This document shows, piece after piece, positions 27,692 through 34,975 of a stretch of DNA of 64,000 bases. The notes below the pieces were generated by a model. That model did not search any database. It was given only the letters and a program-made list of their open reading frames with translations, and was not told the origin of the DNA. The stretch's first letter is position 1, and each line of letters starts with the position of its first letter. Position numbers and translations under genes: made by a program. The stretch covers positions 1 to 64,000 of the forward strand of contig NZ_JAOEGB010000029.1 in the NCBI RefSeq assembly GCF_025420585.1, written 5' to 3'. The DNA is from Planotetraspora sp. A-T 1434 (lineage in GTDB: Bacteria > Actinomycetota > Actinomycetes > Streptosporangiales > Streptosporangiaceae).

Positions 27692-28459
27692 GTGCCCGGT
27701 CCCGTACAGTCCATCGAGCGCGCCGCCGCGATACTGCGTGTGCTGGCGCAGGGATCGGGCCGGCTCGGCCTCAGCGAGATCGCCAACTCCCTCGGGTTGG
27801 CCCGGGGCACCGCCCACGGCATTCTGCGCACCCTGCAGATGGTCGGCTTCGTGGAGCAGGACGAGGCGACCGGCAAATATCAGCTCGGCGCTGCCCTGCT
27901 GCACCTCGGGACGAGCTACCTCGACGTCAACGAGCTGCGCTCCCGCGCGATCAACTGGGCCGACGCGCTCGCCTCACGCAGCGGCGAGGCCGTACGGATC
28001 GGGACGTGCCTCCAGGGTAAGGTCCTTGTGGTCCACCACGTGTTCCGGCCGGACGACAGCCTTCAGACGCTCGACGTCGGGGTGCTGCTGCCCATGCACG
28101 CCACGGCCCTCGGCAAGGTGCTGCTCGCCTACGACGCCAACGCGGCCGCCGCCATGCAGAACGGCGAGCTGGAGCAGTTCAGCCGCCGCACGATTCGCAC
28201 CCCCAAGGAGCTCGCCCGCGCCCTCGCCGGCGTGCGCGAGGTCGGCTGGGCGGCCGAGATCGAGGAGATCACCATAGGCCAGGCGAGCGTGGCCGGGCCC
28301 ATCCGCGGGTACGGCGGGCTCGTCGTCGGGGCCATCGGGATCTCAGGGGCCGTCGAGCGGATCTGCGACGCCCAGGGCCGGCCGCGGCCCGACTTCGTCA
28401 CCTACGTGCGCGACGCCGCGCGCGCCGTGTCGCGGGACCTCGGGGCCTCCCGTTGGTGA
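27692..28459 (+). CDS. gylR: IclR-family glycerol operon regulator (GylR-like)
   Basis: A 255-residue IclR regulator. The GTG at 27692 is chosen because the family N-terminus begins there (VPGPVQSIERAAAILRVLAQ); the upstream in-frame extension has no family sequence and would span the second operator. A winged helix (LSEIANSLGLARGTAHGILR) is followed by the effector-binding domain (MHATALGKVLLAY). By analogy with Streptomyces GylR it would repress the glycerol genes until glycerol or glycerol 3-phosphate binds. It is followed after 17 bp by a second glycerol kinase. Confidence 0.9.
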   Translation: MPGPVQSIERAAAILRVLAQGSGRLGLSEIANSLGLARGTAHGILRTLQMVGFVEQDEATGKYQLGAALLHLGTSYLDVNELRSRAINWADALASRSGEAVRIGTCLQGKVLVVHHVFRPDDSLQTLDVGVLLPMHATALGKVLLAYDANAAAAMQNGELEQFSRRTIRTPKELARALAGVREVGWAAEIEEITIGQASVAGPIRGYGGLVVGAIGISGAVERICDAQGRPRPDFVTYVRDAARAVSRDLGASRW

Positions 28460-28476
28460 AAGGGAGGTAGGGCGCC

Positions 28477-29988
28477 GTGACCGAGCGCTATGTGATGTCC
28501 ATCGACCAGGGCACGACGTCCACCCGCTGCATCCTGTTCGACCACGGCGGCCGGCTCGTGTCGGTGACGCAGCGCGAGCACCGGCAGCACTTCCCCCGGC
28601 CGGGCTGGGTCGAGCACGACGCCACCGAGATCTGGCGCAACCTCGAACGCATCGCCCCCGAGGCGCTCGCCCAGGCCGGGGTCGGCCCCGAGCAGGTGGC
28701 CGCCGTGGGCATCGCCAACCAGCGGGAGACCACCGTGCTGTGGGACCGCCGCACCGGCGTTCCCGTGACCCCGTCTATCGTCTGGCAGGACACCCGCACC
28801 GACGCCCTGGTGGACGAGCTCTCCCGTCGCCCCGACGCGCACATCGTCGAGGAGCGCTGCGGGCTCCCCCTCGCCACGTACTTCTCCGCGCCCAGCATCC
28901 GGTGGCTGCTTGACCACACGCCGGGCCTGCGCGAGCGCGCCGAGCGCGGCGAGGTGCTGTTCGGCACGATGGAGAGCTGGCTCATCTGGAACCTCACCGG
29001 CGGCCCCGACGGCGGCGTCCACGTCACGGACGTCACCAATGCCAGCCGTACGCTCCTGATGGACATCCGCGCCCTCGCCTGGGACGACACCCTGCTGGAC
29101 TTCTTCGGGGTGCCCCGCGCGATGCTCCCCGAGATCCGCCCGTCGGCCGAGACGTACGGCGTGGCGCGGCGGGTCGTGCCGGGGGTGCGGATCGCCGCCG
29201 CCCTCGGCGACCAGCAGGCGGCGCTGTTCGGGCAGACCTGCTTCGCCCGCGGCGAGGCCAAGTGCACGTACGGCACCGGCAGCTTCCTCCTGCTGAACAC
29301 CGGCACCGAGCCGGTCCGCTCGACCCATGGCCTGCTCACGACCGTCGGCTACCAGATCGGCGACCAGCCCGCCGCGTACGCGCTGGAAGGCTCGATCGCG
29401 ATCACCGGCGCGCTGGTCCAGTGGTTCCGCGACCGGCTCGGCCTCATCGGCACCGCCCCGGAGATCGAGACACTGGCCCGCACCGTCGACGACAACGGCG
29501 GCTGCTACATCGTGCCCGCGTTCTCCGGCCTGTTCGCGCCGCACTGGCGCAGCGAGGCGCGCGGCATCATCGTCGGCCTCACGTCCTACATCACCAAGGG
29601 CCACCTGGCGCGCGCCGTCCTTGAGGCCACGGGCTGGCAGACCCGCGAGGTCGTCGACGCGATGAACGCCGACTCCGGGCTGGACCTCACGACCCTGAAG
29701 GTCGACGGCGGCATGACGGCGAACAACCTGCTCATGCAGTTCATCGCCGACGTCCTCGACGTGCCGGTGGTCCGCCCCATGGTGGCCGAGACCGTCTCCC
29801 TCGGCGCCGCCTACGCGGCCGGGCTGGCGGTCGGCTACTGGCCCGACCTGGAGGGCCTGCGCCGCAACTGGCACCGCGCCGCCCAGTGGCTTCCCGCGAT
29901 GGAACCCGGCCGCCGCGAGGAGGAGTACGACAACTGGCAACGCGCCGTCCAGCGCACCTTCGACTGGATCAAACCCCCCAAGGAGTGA
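28477..29988 (+). CDS. glpK: second glycerol kinase
   Basis: A 503-residue FGGY kinase, homologous along its whole length to the kinase at 25029. It has DQGTTSTR near the N-terminus and keeps [11 protein letters not shown] and LGDQQAA for glycerol and catalysis. The ring that in the first copy reads [11 protein letters not shown] is [11 protein letters not shown] here. The GTG start has a GGAGG ten bases upstream. It is cotranscribed with the GylR-like regulator. It could be a backup, a differently regulated isozyme or an enzyme for another polyol. Confidence 0.92.
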   Translation: MTERYVMSIDQGTTSTRCILFDHGGRLVSVTQREHRQHFPRPGWVEHDATEIWRNLERIAPEALAQAGVGPEQVAAVGIANQRETTVLWDRRTGVPVTPSIVWQDTRTDALVDELSRRPDAHIVEERCGLPLATYFSAPSIRWLLDHTPGLRERAERGEVLFGTMESWLIWNLTGGPDGGVHVTDVTNASRTLLMDIRALAWDDTLLDFFGVPRAMLPEIRPSAETYGVARRVVPGVRIAAALGDQQAALFGQTCFARGEAKCTYGTGSFLLLNTGTEPVRSTHGLLTTVGYQIGDQPAAYALEGSIAITGALVQWFRDRLGLIGTAPEIETLARTVDDNGGCYIVPAFSGLFAPHWRSEARGIIVGLTSYITKGHLARAVLEATGWQTREVVDAMNADSGLDLTTLKVDGGMTANNLLMQFIADVLDVPVVRPMVAETVSLGAAYAAGLAVGYWPDLEGLRRNWHRAAQWLPAMEPGRREEEYDNWQRAVQRTFDWIKPPKE

Positions 29989-30024
29989 CGCCGGAGCGCC
30001 CCTCCGCCCGGCTCTCCTGAAGTC

Positions 30025-30079
30025 GACCATGACGATAGTGCTGTCTCAGGGCCGTTTTCACAGCACTATTGTCATGATC
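30025..30079. terminator. long hairpin after the second glycerol kinase
   Basis: Two 20-nt arms (30025-30044 and 30060-30079) match as inverted repeats at 18 of 20 positions around a 15-nt loop with a TTTT run. It lies 37 bp after the kinase stop and 42 bp before the VOC gene. The length and the AT-richer ATAGTGCTGT core are unlike ordinary terminators here, so a small mobile or REP-like element is an alternative. Confidence 0.6.
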
Positions 30080-30120
30080 AAATCCATTCCACCGCGCGAG
30101 CGTGCTTCAGTTGGTGCCGT

Positions 30121-30423
30121 ATGCGACCCATTCTGCTGGTGATCTACACCTCCAAGCTGGAGGAGTGCAGATCCTTCTACGCGTCCCTCGGGCTGGACCT
30201 GACCGCCGAACAGCACGGCGACGGCCCTCGGCACTTCGCCGCCGTCCTGGCCGACGGCGGCGTCCTGGAGCTGTATCCGGCCACTTCAGGACGCGAGACC
30301 GGTGCGCTGCGACTCGGTTTCTCCGTCGACCGCGCCGCGTCTCTCCCCTCCGGCGTTCACGTTCTGCGCGACCCGGACGGGCGTGCCGTAGAACTCCATG
30401 TCAGCGGTCAGTCGGCGATGTAG
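30121..30423 (+). CDS. small VOC-family (glyoxalase/bleomycin-resistance-like) protein
   Basis: A 100-residue protein with the beta-alpha-beta-beta-beta pattern of one vicinal oxygen chelate module: ILLVIYTSKLEECRSFYASL at the start and LRDPDGRAVELHV at the end. Such proteins bind metals or small toxic molecules, or act as isomerases or dioxygenases. A functional VOC site normally needs two modules, so a dimer is expected. Its last 16 bp overlap the end of the convergent gene at 30408. Confidence 0.8.
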   Translation: MRPILLVIYTSKLEECRSFYASLGLDLTAEQHGDGPRHFAAVLADGGVLELYPATSGRETGALRLGFSVDRAASLPSGVHVLRDPDGRAVELHVSGQSAM

Positions 30424-31091
30424 CTGATGGAGCGGACGTCGTAGCCGCGGGTCTTGGAGCCGCGGACGTGCATCAGCATCGCGCCGCCGTCGTAGGAGTA
30501 CGCGCAGCTGTAGCCCTTCGGCTCCGCCGTACAGCCCTGGAAGAAGTACGTCACGCCCTTCGGGTCGTACTTGGTGTGGAACAGCGTCTTGACGGCGGTG
30601 CCGGTCGCGACCTCCAGGCCGCGGTTGCGGTCGCCCTGCTGCCACGCCTTGAAGAGGTACTTCGCCGGGGCCGACGGCGTCGTCAGGTGGCGCGACTCGT
30701 AGACCTTGGCCACCTTGGACCCGGACACGATCATCAGGATGCCGTTCAGCCCGCCCGGCACATGCACGCTCGTGTGCACGAACCGGCAGGCGTTCCCCGC
30801 GCAGCCGCCGAACTCGTCGGGGGCCCGGTAGACGTACGAGAACAGGGTCTTGACCGCGGACGGCGAGGCGACCAGCCCGGCGGCGTCGCGGTCGCCGCTC
30901 AGCCACGCCTTGAACAGCTTCTTCGCCACCCCGGCCGGAGCCGCCTGCGCGGACGCGGCGGAGCCCGGGGAGGCGGCGGAGGCGGCGGAGGTTGTTGAGG
31001 CAGCGGAGGCCGGGGAGGCCGGGGAGAACGTGAGGAGCAGAGCGGCGGCCGAGGCGGCCGCGGCCGCGCCTCCCAGGAATCGTCGTGACAT
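30408..31091 (-). CDS. secreted protein with two internal repeats
   Basis: About 227 residues from the ATG at 31091, which gives a signal peptide (MSRRFLGGAAAAASAAALLL, with a likely cleavage at a downstream ASA site) and an Ala/Ser-rich linker. The mature part contains two related ~80-residue units: AKKLFKAWLSGDRDAAGLVA with a CAGNAC pair, and AKYLFKAWQQGDRNRGLEVA with a CTAEPKGYSC pair. Each unit pairs a helix-rich AxxLFKAW start with a cysteine pair, suggesting two small disulphide-bonded domains. I do not recognise a family. It is probably exported and binds something at the wall or outside. Confidence 0.75.
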   Translation of the reverse strand: MSRRFLGGAAAAASAAALLLTFSPASPASAASTTSAASAASPGSAASAQAAPAGVAKKLFKAWLSGDRDAAGLVASPSAVKTLFSYVYRAPDEFGGCAGNACRFVHTSVHVPGGLNGILMIVSGSKVAKVYESRHLTTPSAPAKYLFKAWQQGDRNRGLEVATGTAVKTLFHTKYDPKGVTYFFQGCTAEPKGYSCAYSYDGGAMLMHVRGSKTRGYDVRSISYIAD

Positions 31092-31151
31092 GTCCAGAAA
31101 GGTAGCGGCCTCCGCTTGCACGCAGATTGACCCCGGCTTGCATGGGATCGC

Positions 31152-32105
31152 TCAGGGACCGGCGTACGGGAGGACCCGGATTCGGATTGAGTCGCCGTAG
31201 GGGACCACCAGCGTCCCGCCGCCACGCCACACCCGCGGCCAGCGGGGGCCCTGCGGCCACGCGGCGGGGATGAGGAACAGCCGCCCGCCCGACTCGGTGA
31301 GGAGCCGGAGCTTGCGGTACCGGTGGGTGAACCGGCCGCCTTTCCCCGGGGTCAGCCGCGACTCGGTCACGCCCGCGAACTCCGGGCCCAGTGCGAGCGG
31401 CTCCGTGGTGTCGAGCACGACCTCGGGGCGGGTCGCGAGTTCGCCCACGAACGTGGCCGCGCGGTCCCTTCCGTACGCGACCGCGTAGCTGGCGCTCGCC
31501 CAGAACAGGGCCGCGACGGCGACGGAGACGGCCACCGCCACGGCCGCCCGTTCGGCGAGCCGCCGCCCGCCGTCACGCCGCCAGGTGACCAGCCACCGGC
31601 CGTACGCGCCGACCAGGGCGCCGAGGCCCAGGCAGACCGGCGTCGTCCCGGGGAACTCGTCGTAAGCGATGTGGGGGTCCACGACGCCCAGCACGCCGCG
31701 CGCCAGCAGCGCCAGGCCGGCCGCGAGCACGGCGGCTCCCCACCAGGTGAGCGCGCGGCCCCGGGCTCCGGCGCGGCTCCGCCGTACGAGCCGGGCGAGC
31801 TCCACGTGCGCCCACAGGCCGAGCAGCGTGACGAGGAAGAGCGCGACGAGCGGGAACCACAGCGCCTCGGAGCCGTAGAGCAGGACGGCCTGCGTCGACA
31901 GGTCCAGGATGTCCAGGTCGAGGCCGAACTCGGCGAACCGCCGCCGGCTGGCGACGTAGCCGAAGTAGAACAGCAGCCCCACCGCGATGCTCGGGGGCAG
32001 GGCGCCGATCCCGAGCACCTCCGCGAACGTCTTCATCCTGCGCTCGAGCGGCGTGAGTTCCCGCTCGGCCGGCCCCGGCTCGGACCGCCCCTCCGGAGGC
32101 GTCAT
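31152..32105 (-). CDS. hypothetical multipass membrane protein
   Basis: A 317-residue protein with a charged N-terminus, about five hydrophobic helices between residues ~35 and 215, and a C-terminal ~100-residue soluble part with beta character (GRLFLIPAAWPQGPRWPRVW). The start overlaps the stop of the lipoprotein gene as ATGA, so the two are translationally coupled and may work together at the membrane. No known family recognised. Confidence 0.75.
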   Translation of the reverse strand: MTPPEGRSEPGPAERELTPLERRMKTFAEVLGIGALPPSIAVGLLFYFGYVASRRRFAEFGLDLDILDLSTQAVLLYGSEALWFPLVALFLVTLLGLWAHVELARLVRRSRAGARGRALTWWGAAVLAAGLALLARGVLGVVDPHIAYDEFPGTTPVCLGLGALVGAYGRWLVTWRRDGGRRLAERAAVAVAVSVAVAALFWASASYAVAYGRDRAATFVGELATRPEVVLDTTEPLALGPEFAGVTESRLTPGKGGRFTHRYRKLRLLTESGGRLFLIPAAWPQGPRWPRVWRGGGTLVVPYGDSIRIRVLPYAGP

Positions 32106-32860
32106 GTCGCCACGGCGTCAGTGGGAGCGACTTCGGGGCCGGCGTCCGGCGTCGGCGACTGGACCTCGGGGGAGGGCTGGGGGCACGGACTGTCGCTGAC
32201 GACCGCGCCCACCGGCGTGCTGGCACAGTAGTAGTACGGCTTCGAGTCCTGCCAGGTAACGGTGATCGGCTCGGCGGACGACGGGTCGGCCGACGCGGGC
32301 AGCAGCTCGCAGGCGGGCGTGCTCCGGTCCACGCACTTCTGCTCCAGGGTCACGACCAGCCGGCCGGTGGTGTTCACGTCCCCGTGCCCGTACAGCAGGA
32401 ACTCGCATTCCGTGCCCGCGTCCGGGTCGAGCGTCGCGCCCTCGCACGGGTCGGCGACCTGCGGGCGGTCCGGGCATCCGGCCGGGCCGCCGAACGAGAT
32501 GACCTGCGGCTCGTCCTGGACGAACCGGACCCGCACCACCCGCGTCGACCCCGGCGCCGTGCTTCGCACGATCGCGCAGCCGGCCCCCGCGACCTGCCCC
32601 TTCGGCGCGCTGAAGTCGCCGTCGAGCGTCGGCCCCGAAGTCAGCGTGAACCGTCCCTGCCGCTTGCCGCCTTGAGAACCGGACCCCCGCCCGCCCGCAC
32701 CGCCGCTCGCACCGGCTCCGCCGGTTCCCGGCTGTGCCTTCGCGGCCGCCGAGGCGCCGAGATCACCGGAATCACCGGGATCGTCGAGGTCGCCGCACCC
32801 CGTCAGGACGAGCGCCGCCGTCGCCAGGACCGCGGCGAGGCATAGACGTGTTAATCCCAT
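32102..32860 (-). CDS. hypothetical lipoprotein
   Basis: A 252-residue protein with a lipoprotein signal ending VLTGC (Cys22), then an Ala/Gly-rich linker to residue ~68 and a folded domain with several cysteines (GAGCAIV, AGCPDRP, DPCEG, TECEF, QKCVDR, TPACELL) that could form disulphides outside the cell. The C-terminus is Pro/Ser-rich. The gene is divergent from the LuxR regulator, and the palindrome at 32896-32911 lies 36 bp upstream of its start, so it may belong to the island regulon. Confidence 0.78.
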   Translation of the reverse strand: MGLTRLCLAAVLATAALVLTGCGDLDDPGDSGDLGASAAAKAQPGTGGAGASGGAGGRGSGSQGGKRQGRFTLTSGPTLDGDFSAPKGQVAGAGCAIVRSTAPGSTRVVRVRFVQDEPQVISFGGPAGCPDRPQVADPCEGATLDPDAGTECEFLLYGHGDVNTTGRLVVTLEQKCVDRSTPACELLPASADPSSAEPITVTWQDSKPYYYCASTPVGAVVSDSPCPQPSPEVQSPTPDAGPEVAPTDAVAT

Positions 32861-32895
32861 GCCACGATCGTCGGCCGGGCGGAGGCCGCGGCCAT

Positions 32896-32911
32896 GAGTA
32901 CCCCCCTACTC
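32896..32911. promoter_or_regulatory. island palindrome, copy 1
   Basis: GAGTACCCCCCTACTC has 5-bp arms (GAGTA/TACTC; 6-bp arms if the flanking T and A are counted) around six C residues. It matches in length and arms the palindromes at 41378 and 54635. It lies between the lipoprotein gene and the LuxR gene, within 45 bp of both starts, so it may serve either or both. Confidence 0.75.
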
Positions 32912-32912
32912 A

Positions 32913-32928
32913 ACTGCTGTGTATCAGG
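32913..32928 (+). promoter_or_regulatory. shared promoter-like element, copy 1
   Basis: ACTGCTGTGTATCAGG is found again with one change (ACTGCGGTGTATCAGG) at 37589-37604 upstream of the subtilase gene. It directly follows the palindrome and precedes the LuxR start by 25 bp. It could be a promoter element or a second regulator site. Confidence 0.5.
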
Positions 32929-32953
32929 CGTGACATGGCGGGCTCTTGCTGAC

Positions 32954-34975
32954 ATGGAAGACTTACGGGGCCAATGGCCGTTCAGCGGGCGCGCGGCGGA
33001 GCTTGGGCAGGTGCGGGAGAGCCTGGGCGGGGGCCGGCGCGGCATCGTCGTCTGCGGCGCGGCGGGAACGGGCAGGAGCCGCCTGGCGGCGGAGGCCGTG
33101 GCGGGTCTCGCCCATGTCTGGGTCACGGGAACGCGGGGCGGGGCGTCACTCCGCTTCGGCGCGTTCGCCCACCTGCTTCCCGGAGCGGCGGCCGACTCCT
33201 TGAGCAGGGCCGTCGAGACGCTCCGATGGGTGCGCGTCCTGGTCGTGGACGACGCCCATCTCCTCGACGACGCCTCCGCCGCGCTCGTGCAGCACCTGGC
33301 CGTGCACCGGCGGGCCGGGCTTCTTCTCACCGTCACGACGCCGGGCCGGCTGGATGAGACGGCGGCCTCATGGTGCCCCGACGCGGTGAGCGGGCTCTGG
33401 CGGCGTCATGTCCTCCCGCGCCTCACCATCGGCCCGCTTTCGGAGGAACGGACGGCCGAGGTGCTCACTTCGGTGCTCGGCGACCATGTCGAGGCCCTGA
33501 CCGTACGCCGGCTGCACCGCCTGAGCGGGGGCAACCTCCTGCTGCTGCGCGAGCTGGCCGCCGCCACGCGGGAGGCGGGGACGTTGGAGCGCCTCCACGG
33601 GGTGTGGCGCTGGCGAGGTGAGGTGCCCATGACCGGCAGGCTGCGGGAGCTGGTCGCCGCCGCCATCGGCGAGCTCGGCGAGGCGGAGCGGGAGGCGCTC
33701 GAACTGGTCGCCTTCGGGGAGCCGCTGCCCGCCGCGGCGGCCCCGGTCCCGGTCGCCGCGCTCGAACGGCTGGAGGCGCGCGGGCTCATCGTCAGCGACG
33801 ACGACCTGCTCGTACGGCTCGCCCATCCCCTGTTCGGCCCGGCCGTGCGGGCCGGTGTCGGGCGGTTGCGCGCCCAGAGGCTGAGCCGTACGGCACGGGC
33901 CGCCCAGCACGCCGCGGTGGCGGCACAGTGCCCCGAACCGGCCGCCCGGCCCGCGGAGCCGGTGACACAGGCGGCGGCCCGAACCACGGAGCCGGCGGCC
34001 CGAACCACGGAGCTGACGAAACAGTGCGCCGAGCTGGCCGCGCGCGGCTACGCGGGTGACCTCGCCAGGATCGCGCCGGGCGCCGGCGAGCGGCTGGTGG
34101 AGGACGACACGGGCTGGGACGAGGCCGGGATGGCCGAGTTCTGCGCGCGCCGGGCGTGGATCGCCCGCCTGCGCGGCGAGGTCCGCGAGGCGGTGAGCTG
34201 GAGCGGCGAGGGGCTGCGGCGCGACCCCGGGAACGTTCCATGCCTGGGCGAGCTGGCCCGGGCCGCCGCCTGCGCCGGTGACCTGCTGACCGCCGAGGAG
34301 GCCCTCGACCGGTGTCCGGACGACGCGTCGGCGCGGGCCTGGGTCCTGGCCGCCAGGGGTGACCTCGACGGCGCGCTGCGGTCCGCCCTCGCCGCGGCCG
34401 AAGGCGGCGACCTGTTCGCATTGCATGACGTCGCCCGGCTCGGCGCGCCCGGAATGGTCGCCGCCCGGCTGGACCGCCTCGCCGAGACGATGTCCGGCGA
34501 TCTCGCTCCCCTGCTGGCCGAGCACGCCGCCGCGCTGGTGGCGGGCGACGCGGCGGCGCTCGACAAGGTGGCCCGCAAGCTGGCGGAGCTGGGCCTGCTG
34601 CTGCACGCGGCGGAGGCGGCCGGACACGCGGCGAAGGCCCATCGTGCCCATCGCGAGGGCCGCGCCGCGGACGCCTCGCTGGCCCACGCCGCCATGCTGG
34701 CCCACGTGTGCCAGGGAGCCCGCACCCCGACGCTGGTCGACCTGGCGACGCCCCGCCTCACCCCACGTCAGCGGCAGATCGCGGGCCTCGCCGCCGCGGG
34801 CCTGACCAACCGGGAGATCGCGGAGCGGCTCGGGCTGTCCATCCGGACGGTGGCCAACCAGCTGTGCCGGATGTACGAGCATCTCGGCAGCAGCGACCGG
34901 ACCGCGCTCGGCCGGCTGATCAGCCTGACCTACGCGGCGCCGATGGCGGTGAGGGACCACCCCGTCGCCTGGTGA
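32954..34975 (+). CDS. LuxR-family regulator with N-terminal AAA-type ATPase domain
   Basis: A 673-residue LAL-like regulator starting at the ATG at 32954 (MEDLRGQWPFSGRAAELGQV). The P-loop reads GAAGTGRS at residues 35-42, with Arg in place of the usual Lys. Walker B is RVLVVDDAHLLDD. A helical, TPR-like middle contains a Pro/Ala/Thr-rich spacer around 320-355. The C-terminal LuxR helix-turn-helix (LTPRQRQIAGLAAAGLTNRE) is near 605-665. The gene overlaps the convergent CHAT gene by 46 bp at the 3' ends. It is the best candidate to bind the three island palindromes. Confidence 0.88.
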   Translation: MEDLRGQWPFSGRAAELGQVRESLGGGRRGIVVCGAAGTGRSRLAAEAVAGLAHVWVTGTRGGASLRFGAFAHLLPGAAADSLSRAVETLRWVRVLVVDDAHLLDDASAALVQHLAVHRRAGLLLTVTTPGRLDETAASWCPDAVSGLWRRHVLPRLTIGPLSEERTAEVLTSVLGDHVEALTVRRLHRLSGGNLLLLRELAAATREAGTLERLHGVWRWRGEVPMTGRLRELVAAAIGELGEAEREALELVAFGEPLPAAAAPVPVAALERLEARGLIVSDDDLLVRLAHPLFGPAVRAGVGRLRAQRLSRTARAAQHAAVAAQCPEPAARPAEPVTQAAARTTEPAARTTELTKQCAELAARGYAGDLARIAPGAGERLVEDDTGWDEAGMAEFCARRAWIARLRGEVREAVSWSGEGLRRDPGNVPCLGELARAAACAGDLLTAEEALDRCPDDASARAWVLAARGDLDGALRSALAAAEGGDLFALHDVARLGAPGMVAARLDRLAETMSGDLAPLLAEHAAALVAGDAAALDKVARKLAELGLLLHAAEAAGHAAKAHRAHREGRAADASLAHAAMLAHVCQGARTPTLVDLATPRLTPRQRQIAGLAAAGLTNREIAERLGLSIRTVANQLCRMYEHLGSSDRTALGRLISLTYAAPMAVRDHPVAW

